DNA from: Bacillota bacterium | Lineage (GTDB): Bacteria; Bacillota; Ch66; Ch109 | Reading direction: 5' to 3' | Length of the DNA: 64,000 nucleotides | Assembly: GCA_013178275.1 (NCBI GenBank) | Contig: JABLWZ010000006.1 | Coordinates: 303,151-367,150, forward strand | Shown here: one piece after another, positions 36,109-43,924 of the stretch | How the letters are laid out: every line of letters starts with the position of its first letter | Position numbering within the stretch: position 1 is the first letter of the stretch | Translations under genes and position numbers: made by a program | Notes under the pieces: model-generated | Told to the model about the DNA's origin: nothing | What the model saw: the letters and a program-made list of their open reading frames with translations, nothing else | The model's database searches: none

Positions 36109-36900
36109 TTACTTCTTCACCTTGGGGATGTTGCGCCCATAGAAGATCTCAAACATCTCCTTCTTGACCCTTTGCTTGATCTTTTTCCGCTCGGGGTTGG
36201 GCAGCTCCTTCTTGGCGGTCCCGAACAGGTAGTTGTCCAGGTCAAAGTCCTTCAGCAGCATCTTGGTGTGGAAGATGTTCTCCTGGTAGACGTTCACGTC
36301 TATCATCTGGTACAGGTCCTTGATATCGTTGGAGATGTAGTTTTGGATCGAGTTTATCTTGTGGTCGATGTAGAACTTCTTGCCGTTCACGTCACGGGTG
36401 AATCCCCTGACCCGGTAGTCGACCACCGCGATATCGGGGCTAAAAGACTGGAGCAGGAAGTCCAGCGCCTTCAGGGGTGAGATGTGGCCGCAGGTCGAGA
36501 CGTCGATGTCCGCCCGAAAGGTGCTGATCCCATCGTCGGGGTGGCTCTCCGGGTAGGTGTGCACGGTTATGTGGCTCTTATCCAGGTGACAGACCACGGT
36601 TTCTGGGGAGGCCGGCGGGACGATGGTCTTCTCCTCCGAGATCAGCATGGTGACGCTGGATCCCTGGGGCTCGTAGTCCTGCTGGGCGATATTCAGGATG
36701 TTGGCGCCGATCATCTCCGACACCCGGGTAAGTATCTCGGTCAGCCGCGCGGCGTTGTATTCCTCGTCGATGTACTCGATGTATTCCTTGCGGTGCTGGG
36801 GAGACTTAGCGTAACATATGTCATAGAGATTGAAACTCAAGGTCTTGGTAAGGTTGTTGAATCCATAAAGCTGCAGTTTCTTCAGAGACTTGACCATCAT
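36109..36900 (-). CDS. speD: S-adenosylmethionine decarboxylase proenzyme (E. coli-type SpeD)
   Basis: Makes decarboxylated AdoMet, the aminopropyl donor for spermidine. About 264 residues, the length of the E. coli enzyme, and close to it throughout ([60 protein letters not shown]). The self-cleavage Ser that becomes the pyruvoyl group is in [14 protein letters not shown] use ATG 36900, with AGGAG 8 bases upstream; the ATG at 36906 is too near the ribosome site. It is the larger alpha/beta class rather than the short Bacillus/Thermotoga class. It lies 44 bases downstream of ppk2, with no terminator between. Confidence 0.93.
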   Translation of the reverse strand: MMVKSLKKLQLYGFNNLTKTLSFNLYDICYAKSPQHRKEYIEYIDEEYNAARLTEILTRVSEMIGANILNIAQQDYEPQGSSVTMLISEEKTIVPPASPETVVCHLDKSHITVHTYPESHPDDGISTFRADIDVSTCGHISPLKALDFLLQSFSPDIAVVDYRVRGFTRDVNGKKFYIDHKINSIQNYISNDIKDLYQMIDVNVYQENIFHTKMLLKDFDLDNYLFGTAKKELPNPERKKIKQRVKKEMFEIFYGRNIPKVKK

Positions 36901-36944
36901 ATCCATCTCTCCTGTCTATCGAGATTCCACTGACCAAACGCCGT

Positions 36945-37808
36945 CTAAGTGTTCAAAAGCCTCTCCCGCATCGTCTTATGGATCTTAAGCTGCTCCCTGT
37001 TGAGTCTTGGGTACTCGGGTTTCATATCTCTCAGGGTCTGCATGACTATCTCCGAAACCGCCAGTCGAGAAAACCACTTCTTATCGGAAGGTACTATGTA
37101 CCACGGCGCCCAGGTGGTGCTGGTCTCCTGGATGGCCTCTTCATAGAACCGGATATAGTCGTCCCAAAACTCCCTCTCCCGCATGTCATCGACCGAGAAA
37201 TTCCAGTTCTTGGTTTTGTCCTCCAGCCTCTCGATCAGCCGCTTCTTCTGCTCCTCCTTGGACAGGTTCAGGAAGAACTTGACGACGATGGTTCCGTTCG
37301 TGTGCAGGTACTTTTCGAAGCCGCGCATCTGGTGCAGCCGCTCCTTCCAGAAGTCTTTCTGGGCTTGGGTGTCCGGGACCCTTCTGGCCTTCGCGATCTG
37401 GTGCACCCGTACCGCCAGAGCCTCCTCGTAGTAGGAGCGGTTGAATATCCCGATCCGGCCTTTCTCCGGGAGGTTTTTGACGTACCGCCACAGGTAGTCG
37501 TGGCTCAGTTCCTCCGGTGAAGGCTGCCTAAAGCTGTGGACAGAAGTACCCTGGGGGTTCAGCCCGCTCATCACGTGCCGGATCGCGCTGTCCTTCCCTG
37601 CCGCGTCCATCCCCTGGAAAACCACCAGGAGGGCTTTAGCGCTTTCCGCGTAAAGCCGGCTCTGGAGTTCGATCATCTTCTCGATGTTCTCCTGGGTGTG
37701 TTTTTTCGCCTCCGTTTTGGACTTGAAGGGGCCGGTAAAATCCGCCGTCATCCCAGGCAGATCGATCTTAACCCCTGGTTCAACCCGAAAGGAGCTGCAG
37801 TCGAACAT
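36945..37808 (-). CDS. ppk2: Polyphosphate kinase 2 family protein
   Basis: PPK2 enzymes phosphorylate nucleotides (AMP, ADP or GDP) with polyphosphate. The 287-residue single-domain protein shows a Walker A-like GMDAAGKDSAIRH, lid motif GRIGIFNRSYYEE, and the C-terminal WYIVPSDKKWFSRLAVSEIV, all family hallmarks. ATG 37808 follows GAGGTG at 6 bases; a GTG at 37817 overlaps that site. It is the first gene of an apparent operon with speD. Whether it acts on AMP or ADP cannot be told from the sequence by eye. Confidence 0.9.
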   Translation of the reverse strand: MFDCSSFRVEPGVKIDLPGMTADFTGPFKSKTEAKKHTQENIEKMIELQSRLYAESAKALLVVFQGMDAAGKDSAIRHVMSGLNPQGTSVHSFRQPSPEELSHDYLWRYVKNLPEKGRIGIFNRSYYEEALAVRVHQIAKARRVPDTQAQKDFWKERLHQMRGFEKYLHTNGTIVVKFFLNLSKEEQKKRLIERLEDKTKNWNFSVDDMREREFWDDYIRFYEEAIQETSTTWAPWYIVPSDKKWFSRLAVSEIVMQTLRDMKPEYPRLNREQLKIHKTMRERLLNT

Positions 37809-38185
37809 CCACGACACCTCATCAACAGCCAGTGTTTTTAGCTTTTTGAGCCTGGTAATTAAAAGATTCGTTATTGGGGCTGTATGTCCTTCCGTTCAAC
37901 AAAAAATGCCATGACGTTCTTGCTCGCATCGGAAAGATCCCGATGAACCTTCCGGCTAGACTAAAAACCTCCCTTAATATGTAAATTTTAACACTGGTTT
38001 AAAGTTTTAGACATTTTTTGGGTAAAGTCTTGTAAAATACTATCCTTTTTTAACATAAAAATCAACTGAATTATACCTGAAGGTGGATTTGATGCCTGAA
38101 ATTACCAGTCTCCGGATGAAGGTAATCGCTTCTGGTTTGTGGAATTACTTCCAAACTATCTATTTTTCACCAGAGGAGGAGGAAA
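37809..38185. other. Gap between ppk2 and the GH18 gene
   Basis: About 375 bp between divergent genes. It holds a fragment of the intergenic repeat (37915-37960) and an AT-rich promoter-like zone (TAGACA near 38006 and TGTAAAAT near 38029, about 17 bp apart). A reading frame starting at ATG 38092 with AAGGTGG upstream runs into the GH18 gene in another frame; I do not call it a gene. Confidence 0.45.
37915..37960 (-). repeat. Terminal fragment of the composite intergenic repeat
   Basis: TTGCTCGCATCGGAAAG followed by CCTTCCGGCTAG matches the end module of copy 2 (CTGCCTGCATCGGAAAG...CTTTCCGATAG) with several changes; the rest of the repeat is absent. Confidence 0.45.
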
Positions 38186-39814
38186 ATGACCAGAAGAATC
38201 CCGGCGACTCTGGTTACCAGCTCCCGGCCTCAGCCCTACGGTTTCATCGTATTTATTCTTATACTTTTACTGGCTCTTCTCGCTTCGTTCATCCTGCCTT
38301 CCGGCGTCCTGGCTGTCGACAGCCAGACCGTCAACTACAAGGTGGGGGCCGGTGACACCCTGTACCTGATAGCCCAGTGGAACCATACCACTGTGGAGAC
38401 CCTGGTCTCCCTGAACAACCTGACCTCCACCAACCTGAGGGTCGGCCAGGTGCTGAAGGTGCCGGTAGTGAAAGGCGCCAGTATCGGCAGCTACTATCTG
38501 GTCAAACTGGGGGACACCCTGTTCCTTATCGCCCAGCGTTTCGGCACCACCGCGAATCTGCTGCAGTCGGTGAACCACCTGACCTCCACCAACCTCCTGG
38601 TGAACCAGAAGCTCGTGATCCCCGACAGCTCGCTCTACATCGAGCATCAGGTAAAGGCGGGAGACACCCTCTACCTGCTGGGCCAGGCGTATTCCTGCAG
38701 TGCCGACAAGATTAAGACCCTCAACCACCTGGGCACCGACGTCCTTTCGGTCGGGCAGGTCCTGCTCGTGCCGCGTAAGGCCTCCACCCCTACCTCGCCT
38801 CCCCCCCAGCCGTCCTCCAGCTTCGGGGTGTTGGGGTTCTATACCGACCAGGAGGGCGGGATACCTTCTTCTTCCGCCTCGACTTACGGCAATATCGCCT
38901 CCATCGAGTGGGTGTCCCCTTTCTGGTACCGTCTGGACCCCGGTGACTGCACCAAGATCCAGAAGAACAGCTATGTCTCCGATGCCGAGATAAAGCGCCT
39001 GGTCTCCACCGCTCACTCCAACCAGCAGAAGGTCCTGCCCATCATCTACAACTTCTTCTACGACCAGAACTCGCTGACCAAGGATCTGGTGACCTGGATG
39101 ATCTCGACTCCGGCCAATCGGAGCGCGTGCATCGCCAATATCATCAAGCTGCTTCAGACCTACGGTTTCGACGGGGTGAACATGGACTTCGAGGGGGTCC
39201 GGGTGAGCGACCGCGCCAACCTCGCGGTGTTTTACCGGGAACTGGGGGCACAGCTGCATGCCAGGGGATATTTCCTCAGCGTCGACGTCCCCGGCAAGTC
39301 CAACGACAGCCAATGGAACGACTGGACCTACCCGTACGACTACCAGGCCATCGGACAGGCGGCCGACCAGGTGGTGCTGATGATGTACAACGAGCACGGC
39401 TACAAGGGAAGCGGCCCCGGGGCTGTCTCCTCCATCCCGTACAACCGCGCCAACCTCAAATTCGCGCTGACCAAGATAGCCCCGCAAAAGATTGCGGTGG
39501 CGGTACCGGTGTTCGGATTCGATTTCAACCTGAATACCGGGGAGAGCCTCTACGTGTCTTACGCCTCAGCGATGAAAAGGGCCAGCACCTACAAGGCCAC
39601 TCCGGTATTCGATTCAGCCAGCCAGACCCCCTACTTCAGCTATACCGACAGCACCGGCCAGAAGCACCAGGTCTGGTTCGAAAACGCCGCCAGCCTGAAG
39701 CCGAAGCTGGACCTGGTCAAGCAGTACAACCTGGGCGGGATCGCCCTCTGGCGCCTGGGGATGGAGGACCCCCAGTGCTGGCCGGTGATAAGGGACTGGC
39801 TGTCGGGGAAATAA
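38186..39814 (+). CDS. LysM-GH18 spore-cortex-type glycosidase
   Basis: A 542-residue exported protein. Signal/anchor helix (FIVFILILLLALLASFILPS), three LysM domains (about 48-93, 98-145, 150-196, each with GDTLYLIAQ-like starts), a Pro/Ser linker, then a glycoside hydrolase 18 domain (about 212-540) with catalytic motif FDGVNMDFEG (acid Glu). The layout resembles the Bacillus spore germination hydrolases SleL/YaaH, which cut cortex peptidoglycan. GAGGAGG precedes the ATG. Monocistronic; terminator at 39924-39960. Confidence 0.9.
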   Translation: MTRRIPATLVTSSRPQPYGFIVFILILLLALLASFILPSGVLAVDSQTVNYKVGAGDTLYLIAQWNHTTVETLVSLNNLTSTNLRVGQVLKVPVVKGASIGSYYLVKLGDTLFLIAQRFGTTANLLQSVNHLTSTNLLVNQKLVIPDSSLYIEHQVKAGDTLYLLGQAYSCSADKIKTLNHLGTDVLSVGQVLLVPRKASTPTSPPPQPSSSFGVLGFYTDQEGGIPSSSASTYGNIASIEWVSPFWYRLDPGDCTKIQKNSYVSDAEIKRLVSTAHSNQQKVLPIIYNFFYDQNSLTKDLVTWMISTPANRSACIANIIKLLQTYGFDGVNMDFEGVRVSDRANLAVFYRELGAQLHARGYFLSVDVPGKSNDSQWNDWTYPYDYQAIGQAADQVVLMMYNEHGYKGSGPGAVSSIPYNRANLKFALTKIAPQKIAVAVPVFGFDFNLNTGESLYVSYASAMKRASTYKATPVFDSASQTPYFSYTDSTGQKHQVWFENAASLKPKLDLVKQYNLGGIALWRLGMEDPQCWPVIRDWLSGK

Positions 39815-39923
39815 CCTTCAGCAGGCTTCTGCCGGCTGCTGGGAGGATAAAACCGGGGATAGGGGTTTTAAAGAAGCTGCCCGGATGATCAGGACCCCCA
39901 TCCCCTCCTGTCTCAAAAAAAAT

Positions 39924-39960
39924 AAAACCTCGGGACTCTTCATGATGCCCCGAGGTTTTG
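39924..39960. terminator. Bidirectional terminator
   Basis: AAAACCTCGGG (39924-39934) and CCCGAGGTTTT (39949-39959); A-run before, T-run after. It separates the GH18 gene and the thioredoxin gene, which converge. Confidence 0.8.
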
Positions 39961-39964
39961 TTTA

Positions 39965-40291
39965 TTACAGTTTCTGGTCGATCATCTGTTTCAACTGGTT
40001 CTTCGGGCGGAAGCCGACCACCCGGTCCACCACCTGCCCGTCTTTGAACAGCATCAGGGTCGGGATGCTGGTGATTCCGAACTCCCCCGCCACCCCGCGA
40101 TTGTTGTCCACATCGACCTTAGCCACCTTGATCTTATCCTGGTACTCCTCGGCCAGTTCCTCCACCAGCGGGCCGATCATCTTGCAGGGACCGCACCACG
40201 CCGCCCAGAAGTCCACCAGTACCGGCTGGTTGTGCTCCACCACTTCCTGCTTGAAGCTCTGGTCGGTCACCTCTACCGTATGTTTACCCAT
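39965..40291 (-). CDS. trxA: Thioredoxin
   Basis: A 108-residue thioredoxin with the classic active site WCGPCK in VDFWAAWCGPCKMI, cis-Pro in GITSIPTLMLF, and the terminal GFRPKNQLKQMID. It reduces disulfides in the cytoplasm. A full sigma-A promoter (40347-40375) and a G-tract operator (40315-40340) lie just upstream, the same arrangement as for the adjacent repressor gene, so it is probably controlled by that repressor. Confidence 0.95.
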   Translation of the reverse strand: MGKHTVEVTDQSFKQEVVEHNQPVLVDFWAAWCGPCKMIGPLVEELAEEYQDKIKVAKVDVDNNRGVAGEFGITSIPTLMLFKDGQVVDRVVGFRPKNQLKQMIDQKL

Positions 40292-40314
40292 CGTTATCGC
40301 CTCGCTTAATTTTT

Positions 40315-40340
40315 TACCCCCCCCTAGGGGGGTGGGTTAT
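40315..40340 (-). promoter_or_regulatory. G-tract operator upstream of trxA (CsoR-family type)
   Basis: TA, eight C, TA, six G, T, GGG then TTATA on the + strand; read on the coding strand it starts TATAACCCACCCCCC and ends GGGGGGGGTAAAAA. The same layout occurs before the repressor gene at 40714-40741. C-tract/G-tract dyads bounded by TA are the known operator form of CsoR-family repressors. It falls at the predicted start site. Confidence 0.65.
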
Positions 40341-40346
40341 ATTTTT

Positions 40347-40375
40347 ACTATAACTGACTTTCGTAATTCTGTCAA
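40347..40375 (-). promoter_or_regulatory. Sigma-A promoter of trxA
   Basis: On the reverse strand TTGACA (40375-40370), a 17-bp spacer, TATAGT (40352-40347). Start expected near 40340, inside the G-tract operator. Confidence 0.75.
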
Positions 40376-40411
40376 TAGCATTTCCGGTCAGTAGACAATC
40401 ATACCCTGAGC

Positions 40412-40690
40412 CTACTTGTTGAGCTTCATGATAAGCTGGATCGCTTTTCGGAAATTCTCCTCGGGGTTTTTCCCCTGGTCTACCGCGTTCAGGTGGCAGG
40501 ACAGGACATAGTGCTCCGCCACCTTGACGGTCATCTTGTCCACCGCCGCTCTTATCGCCAGCAGTTGGTGCATGATATCCTCGCACTCCCGGCCCTCCGC
40601 CACCATCTTCTCGATCCCGCTGAGGTGCCCCTGAACGGTCCGCAGCCGGTCGATTATCTCTTTTCTTTCCGTTTCGTTGACCTGGACCAT
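40412..40690 (-). CDS. CsoR-family repressor, CstR-like Cys pair
   Basis: A 92-residue all-helical repressor (DUF156). Early motif RLRTVQGHLSGIEKMV is diagnostic. The three sensor positions of CsoR (Cys, His and Cys in M. tuberculosis CsoR, spaced 25 and 29) here read Cys in GRECEDI, Tyr in EHYVLSC, and Cys in the same motif: the His ligand is replaced by Tyr, with a His one residue earlier. Two Cys without the His is the pattern of the persulfide sensor CstR rather than a copper sensor. GGAGGCGG precedes the ATG. A G-tract operator lies upstream of this gene and of trxA, which suggests autoregulation and control of thioredoxin. Confidence 0.88.
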   Translation of the reverse strand: MVQVNETERKEIIDRLRTVQGHLSGIEKMVAEGRECEDIMHQLLAIRAAVDKMTVKVAEHYVLSCHLNAVDQGKNPEENFRKAIQLIMKLNK

Positions 40691-40713
40691 TACGATCCGC
40701 CTCCAGTCCTTTT

Positions 40714-40741
40714 TACCCCCCTCCCGGGGGCCTTGGGTATA
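40714..40741 (-). promoter_or_regulatory. G-tract operator upstream of the CsoR-family gene
   Basis: On the coding strand: TATACCCAAGGCCCCC then GGGAGGGGGGTAAAAA, close to the trxA site. It overlaps the expected start site. Confidence 0.65.
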
Positions 40742-40770
40742 GCCTAATATTTTTACTCTCCTTCTGTCAA
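40741..40770 (-). promoter_or_regulatory. Promoter of the CsoR-family gene
   Basis: On the reverse strand TTGACA (40770-40765), 18-bp spacer, TAGGCT (40746-40741). The -35 and next bases (TTGACAGAA) are identical to the trxA promoter; the -10 is weak. Confidence 0.5.
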
Positions 40771-40807
40771 GGAGATAAAACCCCGTCTAACCAAGTTATG
40801 GATAGGA

Positions 40808-40816
40808 TGGTATAAT
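40808..40816 (+). promoter_or_regulatory. Extended -10 promoter of ald
   Basis: TGGTATAAT: a TG dinucleotide one base before a perfect TATAAT (40811-40816). No good -35. It leaves a leader of about 100 bases before the ald start. Confidence 0.5.
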
Positions 40817-40925
40817 ATTCCGGTAGGAAGGTAGTATAGTGCACGCTGCAGTAGTCGAAGATTCTACCAGGCAGTCTTCACCGGCTCACTATTTAGTTTA
40901 TATTATTTTTTTAGGAGGGTTGAGT

Positions 40926-42047
40926 ATGATCGTTGGAGTTCCCAAGGAGATCAAGGCCAACGAAGGCAGGGTTGCCGTTACCGCCGCCGGGGTGCAGGCC
41001 CTAACCAGTTCCGGCCACCAGGTGCTGGTCCAGACCGGGGCTGGGCTGGCCAGCGGCATCAGCGACAAGGATTACCAGGAGGTAGGGGCCGAGCTGATAG
41101 ACTCCCCCGCTGAGATCTTCCAGCGCGCCGACATGATCGTCAAGGTCAAGGAACCCCTGGCCTCGGAGTATGAATTGATGCGCGAGGGACAGATCGTCTT
41201 CACCTATCTCCATCTGGCCCGCGAGCCGGAACTCACCGAGGTGCTGCTGAAGCGGAAGGTGACGTCAGTCGCCTACGAGACCATCCAGCTCGACAACGGC
41301 ACCGTTCCCCTCCTAACCCCGATGAGCGAGGTCGCCGGACGCATGGCGGTGCAGGTCGGGGCCCGGTTCCTGGAGATACCGAACGGCGGCCGGGGGGTGC
41401 TGATGGGAGGCGTCCCGGGTGTCGAATCGGCCCACGTGGTCATCATCGGAGCCGGGGTGGTAGGCACCAGCGCCCTGAAGATCGCCGTGGGCATGGGGGC
41501 CCGAGTCACCGTGCTGGATAAGAACCTGGAGCGCCTCCGCTACCTGGACGACATCTACGGGGGCAGGATCTCCACCCTGGCCTCGAACCCTTACAACGTG
41601 GACCAGGCCGCTGCCGATGCAGATCTCCTGGTCGGGGCGGTGCTGGTGGTGGGCGCCAAGGCCCCTCGACTGGTGTCCGAGGCGACCGTCATGAAGATGA
41701 AGCCTGGCTCGGTCATCGTGGACGTGGCGATAGACCAGGGCGGTTCCATCGAGACCATCGACCGGGTGACCACCCACGCGGAACCCACCTACGTCAAGCA
41801 CGGGGTGGTCCACTACGCGGTGGCCAACATGCCGGGAGCGGTGGCCCGCACCTCCACCTTCGCGCTGACCAACGCCACCCTGCCCTACGTGCTCCAGCTC
41901 GCCAACCTGGGATTCCATCAGGCCATCGCTCAGGATTGCGCCCTGGCCCTGGGGGTCAACACCTACCGGGGGAAACTCACCTGCCGGGCGGTGGGAGAGG
42001 CATTCAACATCGGAACCTGCGAACTCATCGAGGCCCTGAAGGGTTAA
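40926..42047 (+). CDS. ald: Alanine dehydrogenase
   Basis: NAD-dependent interconversion of alanine with pyruvate and ammonia. The 373 residues match the family: N-terminal [37 protein letters not shown] (substrate Lys), [13 protein letters not shown] (catalytic His), Rossmann motif [20 protein letters not shown], and [21 protein letters not shown] use ATG 40926 with AGGAGGG upstream; an earlier GTG-type start would add 29 unlike residues. Monocistronic with a terminator at 42074. In Bacillus, Ald serves alanine catabolism during sporulation. Confidence 0.95.
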   Translation: MIVGVPKEIKANEGRVAVTAAGVQALTSSGHQVLVQTGAGLASGISDKDYQEVGAELIDSPAEIFQRADMIVKVKEPLASEYELMREGQIVFTYLHLAREPELTEVLLKRKVTSVAYETIQLDNGTVPLLTPMSEVAGRMAVQVGARFLEIPNGGRGVLMGGVPGVESAHVVIIGAGVVGTSALKIAVGMGARVTVLDKNLERLRYLDDIYGGRISTLASNPYNVDQAAADADLLVGAVLVVGAKAPRLVSEATVMKMKPGSVIVDVAIDQGGSIETIDRVTTHAEPTYVKHGVVHYAVANMPGAVARTSTFALTNATLPYVLQLANLGFHQAIAQDCALALGVNTYRGKLTCRAVGEAFNIGTCELIEALKG

Positions 42048-42073
42048 CGCCGCGATATCCAGAGATATATCGG

Positions 42074-42103
42074 CCAGCCGCGAAAGTGGCTGGTTGCTGT
42101 TTT
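42074..42103 (+). terminator. Rho-independent terminator of ald
   Basis: CCAGCCGC-GAAA-GTGGCTGG (42074-42093; GNRA tetraloop, one G-U pair) followed by TTGCTGTTTT. Confidence 0.7.
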
Positions 42104-42221
42104 ACAAAGTACCCTGCCGGTCTAAACGATCATGGCATCGTTTATAAAGGTTTGAGAAATAAGCCGGTCTTCTCCAACACATAGTGGCATAAAAAGCCTT
42201 TTCATGTTATTATAGAAATAC

Positions 42222-42233
42222 GATATCGATATC
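42222..42233. promoter_or_regulatory. Perfect palindrome upstream of the PadR gene
   Basis: GATATCGATATC, 12 bp, about 24 bases before the PadR start and next to TATTAT/TATAGA (42208-42215). A TATCGATA-type dyad is a plausible PadR autoregulatory operator; binding is inference. Confidence 0.5.
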
Positions 42234-42256
42234 CGATAATAAAGAAGGGGATAAAG

Positions 42257-42553
42257 CTGTTACGCAATCTGTTTCTCGGGTTCATCAGGATCCACATCCT
42301 GTACCACGCCTCGAAGGAACCTATCTACGGCCTGGAGATTATCGAAGAACTGGGCCGGCACGGGTATAAAACCAGTCCCGGGACCATCTACCCCATCCTC
42401 CATGACCTGACCGAAAAAGGCTATCTGGACTGCAGCCCGGTCAACGTGGAGGGCAAGATCCGCAAGTACTATTCCATCTCTGAATCAGGCCGGGGGGTTC
42501 TGCAGGAGTGCCGGGTAAAAATAAGGGAGCTGGCCGGGGAGATCTACGAGTAA
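42257..42553 (+). CDS. PadR-family transcriptional regulator (CTG start)
   Basis: A 98-residue winged-helix protein: FLGFIRIHILYHASKEPIYG (helix 1), LEIIEELGRHGYKTSPGTIY (recognition region, with PGTIYPILHDLTEKGYLD typical of PadR), and the wing GKIRKYYSISESGRGVL. No ATG, GTG or TTG exists in a suitable position. CTG 42257 is 6 bases after AAGGGG and gives the family's usual N-terminus, so a CTG start is the best reading. It precedes the TSUP permease gene by 25 bases, in one operon. It is a short (s1-type) PadR without the C-terminal extension; likely repressor of its own operon. Confidence 0.8.
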   Translation: MLRNLFLGFIRIHILYHASKEPIYGLEIIEELGRHGYKTSPGTIYPILHDLTEKGYLDCSPVNVEGKIRKYYSISESGRGVLQECRVKIRELAGEIYE

Positions 42554-42578
42554 ATATTATTGAAGAGGGGTAAACATT

Positions 42579-43298
42579 TTGAGCTATGTTGTTTTCACCG
42601 CCGCCTTTTTTACCGCGGTTTTGACCCTGCTCACGGGCTTCGGGTTGGCGACCATCCTCACCCCTATATTCTCATACATGTACGATATCAAGATCGCCGT
42701 GCTGCTGGTCGCGGTGGTCCACTTCCTGAACAACCTCTTAAAGGTGGTCCTGTTCCGAAAAGACATATCAATCACGGTCCTGAAGAGGTTCGGAATCTTA
42801 TCGATAATCGGGGCTTTGGTGGGTTCCCTGTCCCAGGCTTATATCTATTCGGGCAGCCTGAAGGTTTTCCTGGGGGTGGTTCTGGTATTCCTGGGTTTAA
42901 AAGAGGTTCTGCCCCGGCTGGAGGGCTGGAAGATACCTCAGAGGTACGATACCTTCGGCGGTTTTTTCTCGGGCCTGCTGGGGGGACTGATCGGAAACCA
43001 GGGTGCTATCCGGAGCGCGTATCTGCTGAACTATCCTATCAGCAAAGAGACCTTCATCGTTTCCGCCGCCACCATAGCCTGTCTGGTCGACGCCGCCCGC
43101 ATCCCGGTCTACCTCTATCACTATCACTCGGAGCTGGCCCAGCAGTTCCTTCCCCTTGCCATAGTAACCGCCCTGACGTTCTTGGGTACGCTGGTCGGTA
43201 AGCGGCTGCTTCCCTATATATCACTGGAGAGGTTCAAGAAGTTCGTCGCTGCCATGGTGATCCTGCTGGGTGTCTGTATGACCATCGGGCTTTTGTAA
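42579..43298 (+). CDS. TSUP (TauE/SafE) family permease
   Basis: A 239-residue membrane protein with about eight hydrophobic helices and the family's repeated pattern (TLLTGFGLATILTPIFSYMY at the N-terminus; GGFFSGLLGGLIGNQGAIRS in the second half). TSUP proteins move sulfite, sulfoacetate or related organic anions. The start is TTG 42579 with AGAGGGG upstream. Co-transcribed with the PadR gene, which probably controls it. No enzyme gene accompanies it, so the substrate is open. Confidence 0.85.
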   Translation: MSYVVFTAAFFTAVLTLLTGFGLATILTPIFSYMYDIKIAVLLVAVVHFLNNLLKVVLFRKDISITVLKRFGILSIIGALVGSLSQAYIYSGSLKVFLGVVLVFLGLKEVLPRLEGWKIPQRYDTFGGFFSGLLGGLIGNQGAIRSAYLLNYPISKETFIVSAATIACLVDAARIPVYLYHYHSELAQQFLPLAIVTALTFLGTLVGKRLLPYISLERFKKFVAAMVILLGVCMTIGLL

Positions 43299-43301
43299 AA
43301 A

Positions 43302-43334
43302 GCTCCGGCCGCTTTGATTCACCCCGGCCGGAGC
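43302..43334 (-). terminator. Hairpin terminator, U-run on the reverse strand
   Basis: GCTCCGGCCG (43302-43311) and CGGCCGGAGC (43325-43334). The reverse strand continues TTTTTAC; the + strand lacks a U-run. It probably stops transcripts of the 93-aa gene and may also bound the TSUP gene. Confidence 0.6.
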
Positions 43335-43466
43335 CGATGTGATACCAGATTAAACTATAAACCTTCCTGTCTTTTTCGATCTGGGGCTATTATCACCAAC
43401 CAGCCCCCTTTTTTACCCCGCCGGTCCGCGGCCGCGGCGCGCCCATCCTCGGCTTCCCGCCCCACC

Positions 43467-43748
43467 CTAGTGACCTTTATTCTGGTGGATCATCAGCAGA
43501 ATCTTCCCCGCTGCCTCCTCGGGGGTATCGGCCAGTATTGACTTTACAAAACCGCCCCGGTGCCGGTGCGACACATCGCAGAGGTAGAGCGGCTTGGCGT
43601 CCTCGATGCGGCTCAATCGCCAGCTGTAGTCTTCCGCCTCGATGCTGATCAGAAGCTGGTCCAAACGGGGCAGCCCCTGTTTTTCATTGACCGGGTGGAA
43701 TTCGATCTCCATCTCCTTGAGCTTACTCATGGTTTCAACACTGAGCAT
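43467..43748 (-). CDS. Hypothetical 93-residue protein
   Basis: A soluble, charged protein with no signal, membrane segment or recognised domain (MLSVETMSKLKEMEIEFHPV; LYLCDVSHRHRGGF; a C-terminal helix with TPEEAAGKILLMIHQNK). AAAGGAG precedes the ATG at a good distance and a full promoter lies upstream, so it is a genuine single-gene unit. It contains one Cys in CDVSHRHRG with nearby His residues, which might bind a metal; that is speculation. Confidence 0.65.
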   Translation of the reverse strand: MLSVETMSKLKEMEIEFHPVNEKQGLPRLDQLLISIEAEDYSWRLSRIEDAKPLYLCDVSHRHRGGFVKSILADTPEEAAGKILLMIHQNKGH

Positions 43749-43784
43749 GTTCTCACTCCTTTGGTCTTAACATGCTCGTTTTCT

Positions 43785-43812
43785 ATTATAAAAATGCCCT
43801 GGTGGGATTCAA
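43785..43812 (-). promoter_or_regulatory. Sigma-A promoter of the 93-aa gene
   Basis: On the reverse strand TTGAAT (43812-43807), 16-bp spacer, TATAAT (43790-43785). Confidence 0.65.
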
Positions 43813-43869
43813 ATATTAAAGATACTCCCGCAGGCCGTTAAAAAGCATATTAGAATACCGGTAACGCTA

Positions 43870-43901
43870 AAAACCCCCTTCCACTCGGGAAAGGGGGTCT
43901 T
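43870..43901 (-). terminator. Rho-independent terminator of the stalk/BsuPI gene
   Basis: ACCCCCTTCC (43873-43882) and GGGAAAGGGGGT (43887-43898); the reverse strand then reads TTTTTAGC. Confidence 0.7.
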
Positions 43902-43924
43902 ATGCTGCGGCGGCCAGGTTTCAG

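Noticed and set aside
38092..38355. Open frame with AAGGTGG before its ATG upstream of the GH18 gene
   Set aside because: Most of it overlaps the GH18 gene in another frame and its codons there are a shadow. A short regulatory upstream frame is conceivable but unsupported.
40926..42047. Pyridine nucleotide transhydrogenase alpha subunit as an alternative to alanine dehydrogenase
   Set aside because: The lone 373-residue length, the C-terminal [19 protein letters not shown] and the absence of beta-subunit genes fit alanine dehydrogenase.
42124..42145. Hairpin AAACGAT...ATCGTTT upstream of the PadR gene
   Set aside because: Short, no U-run, and about 110 bases from the PadR start; too little to call an operator or terminator.
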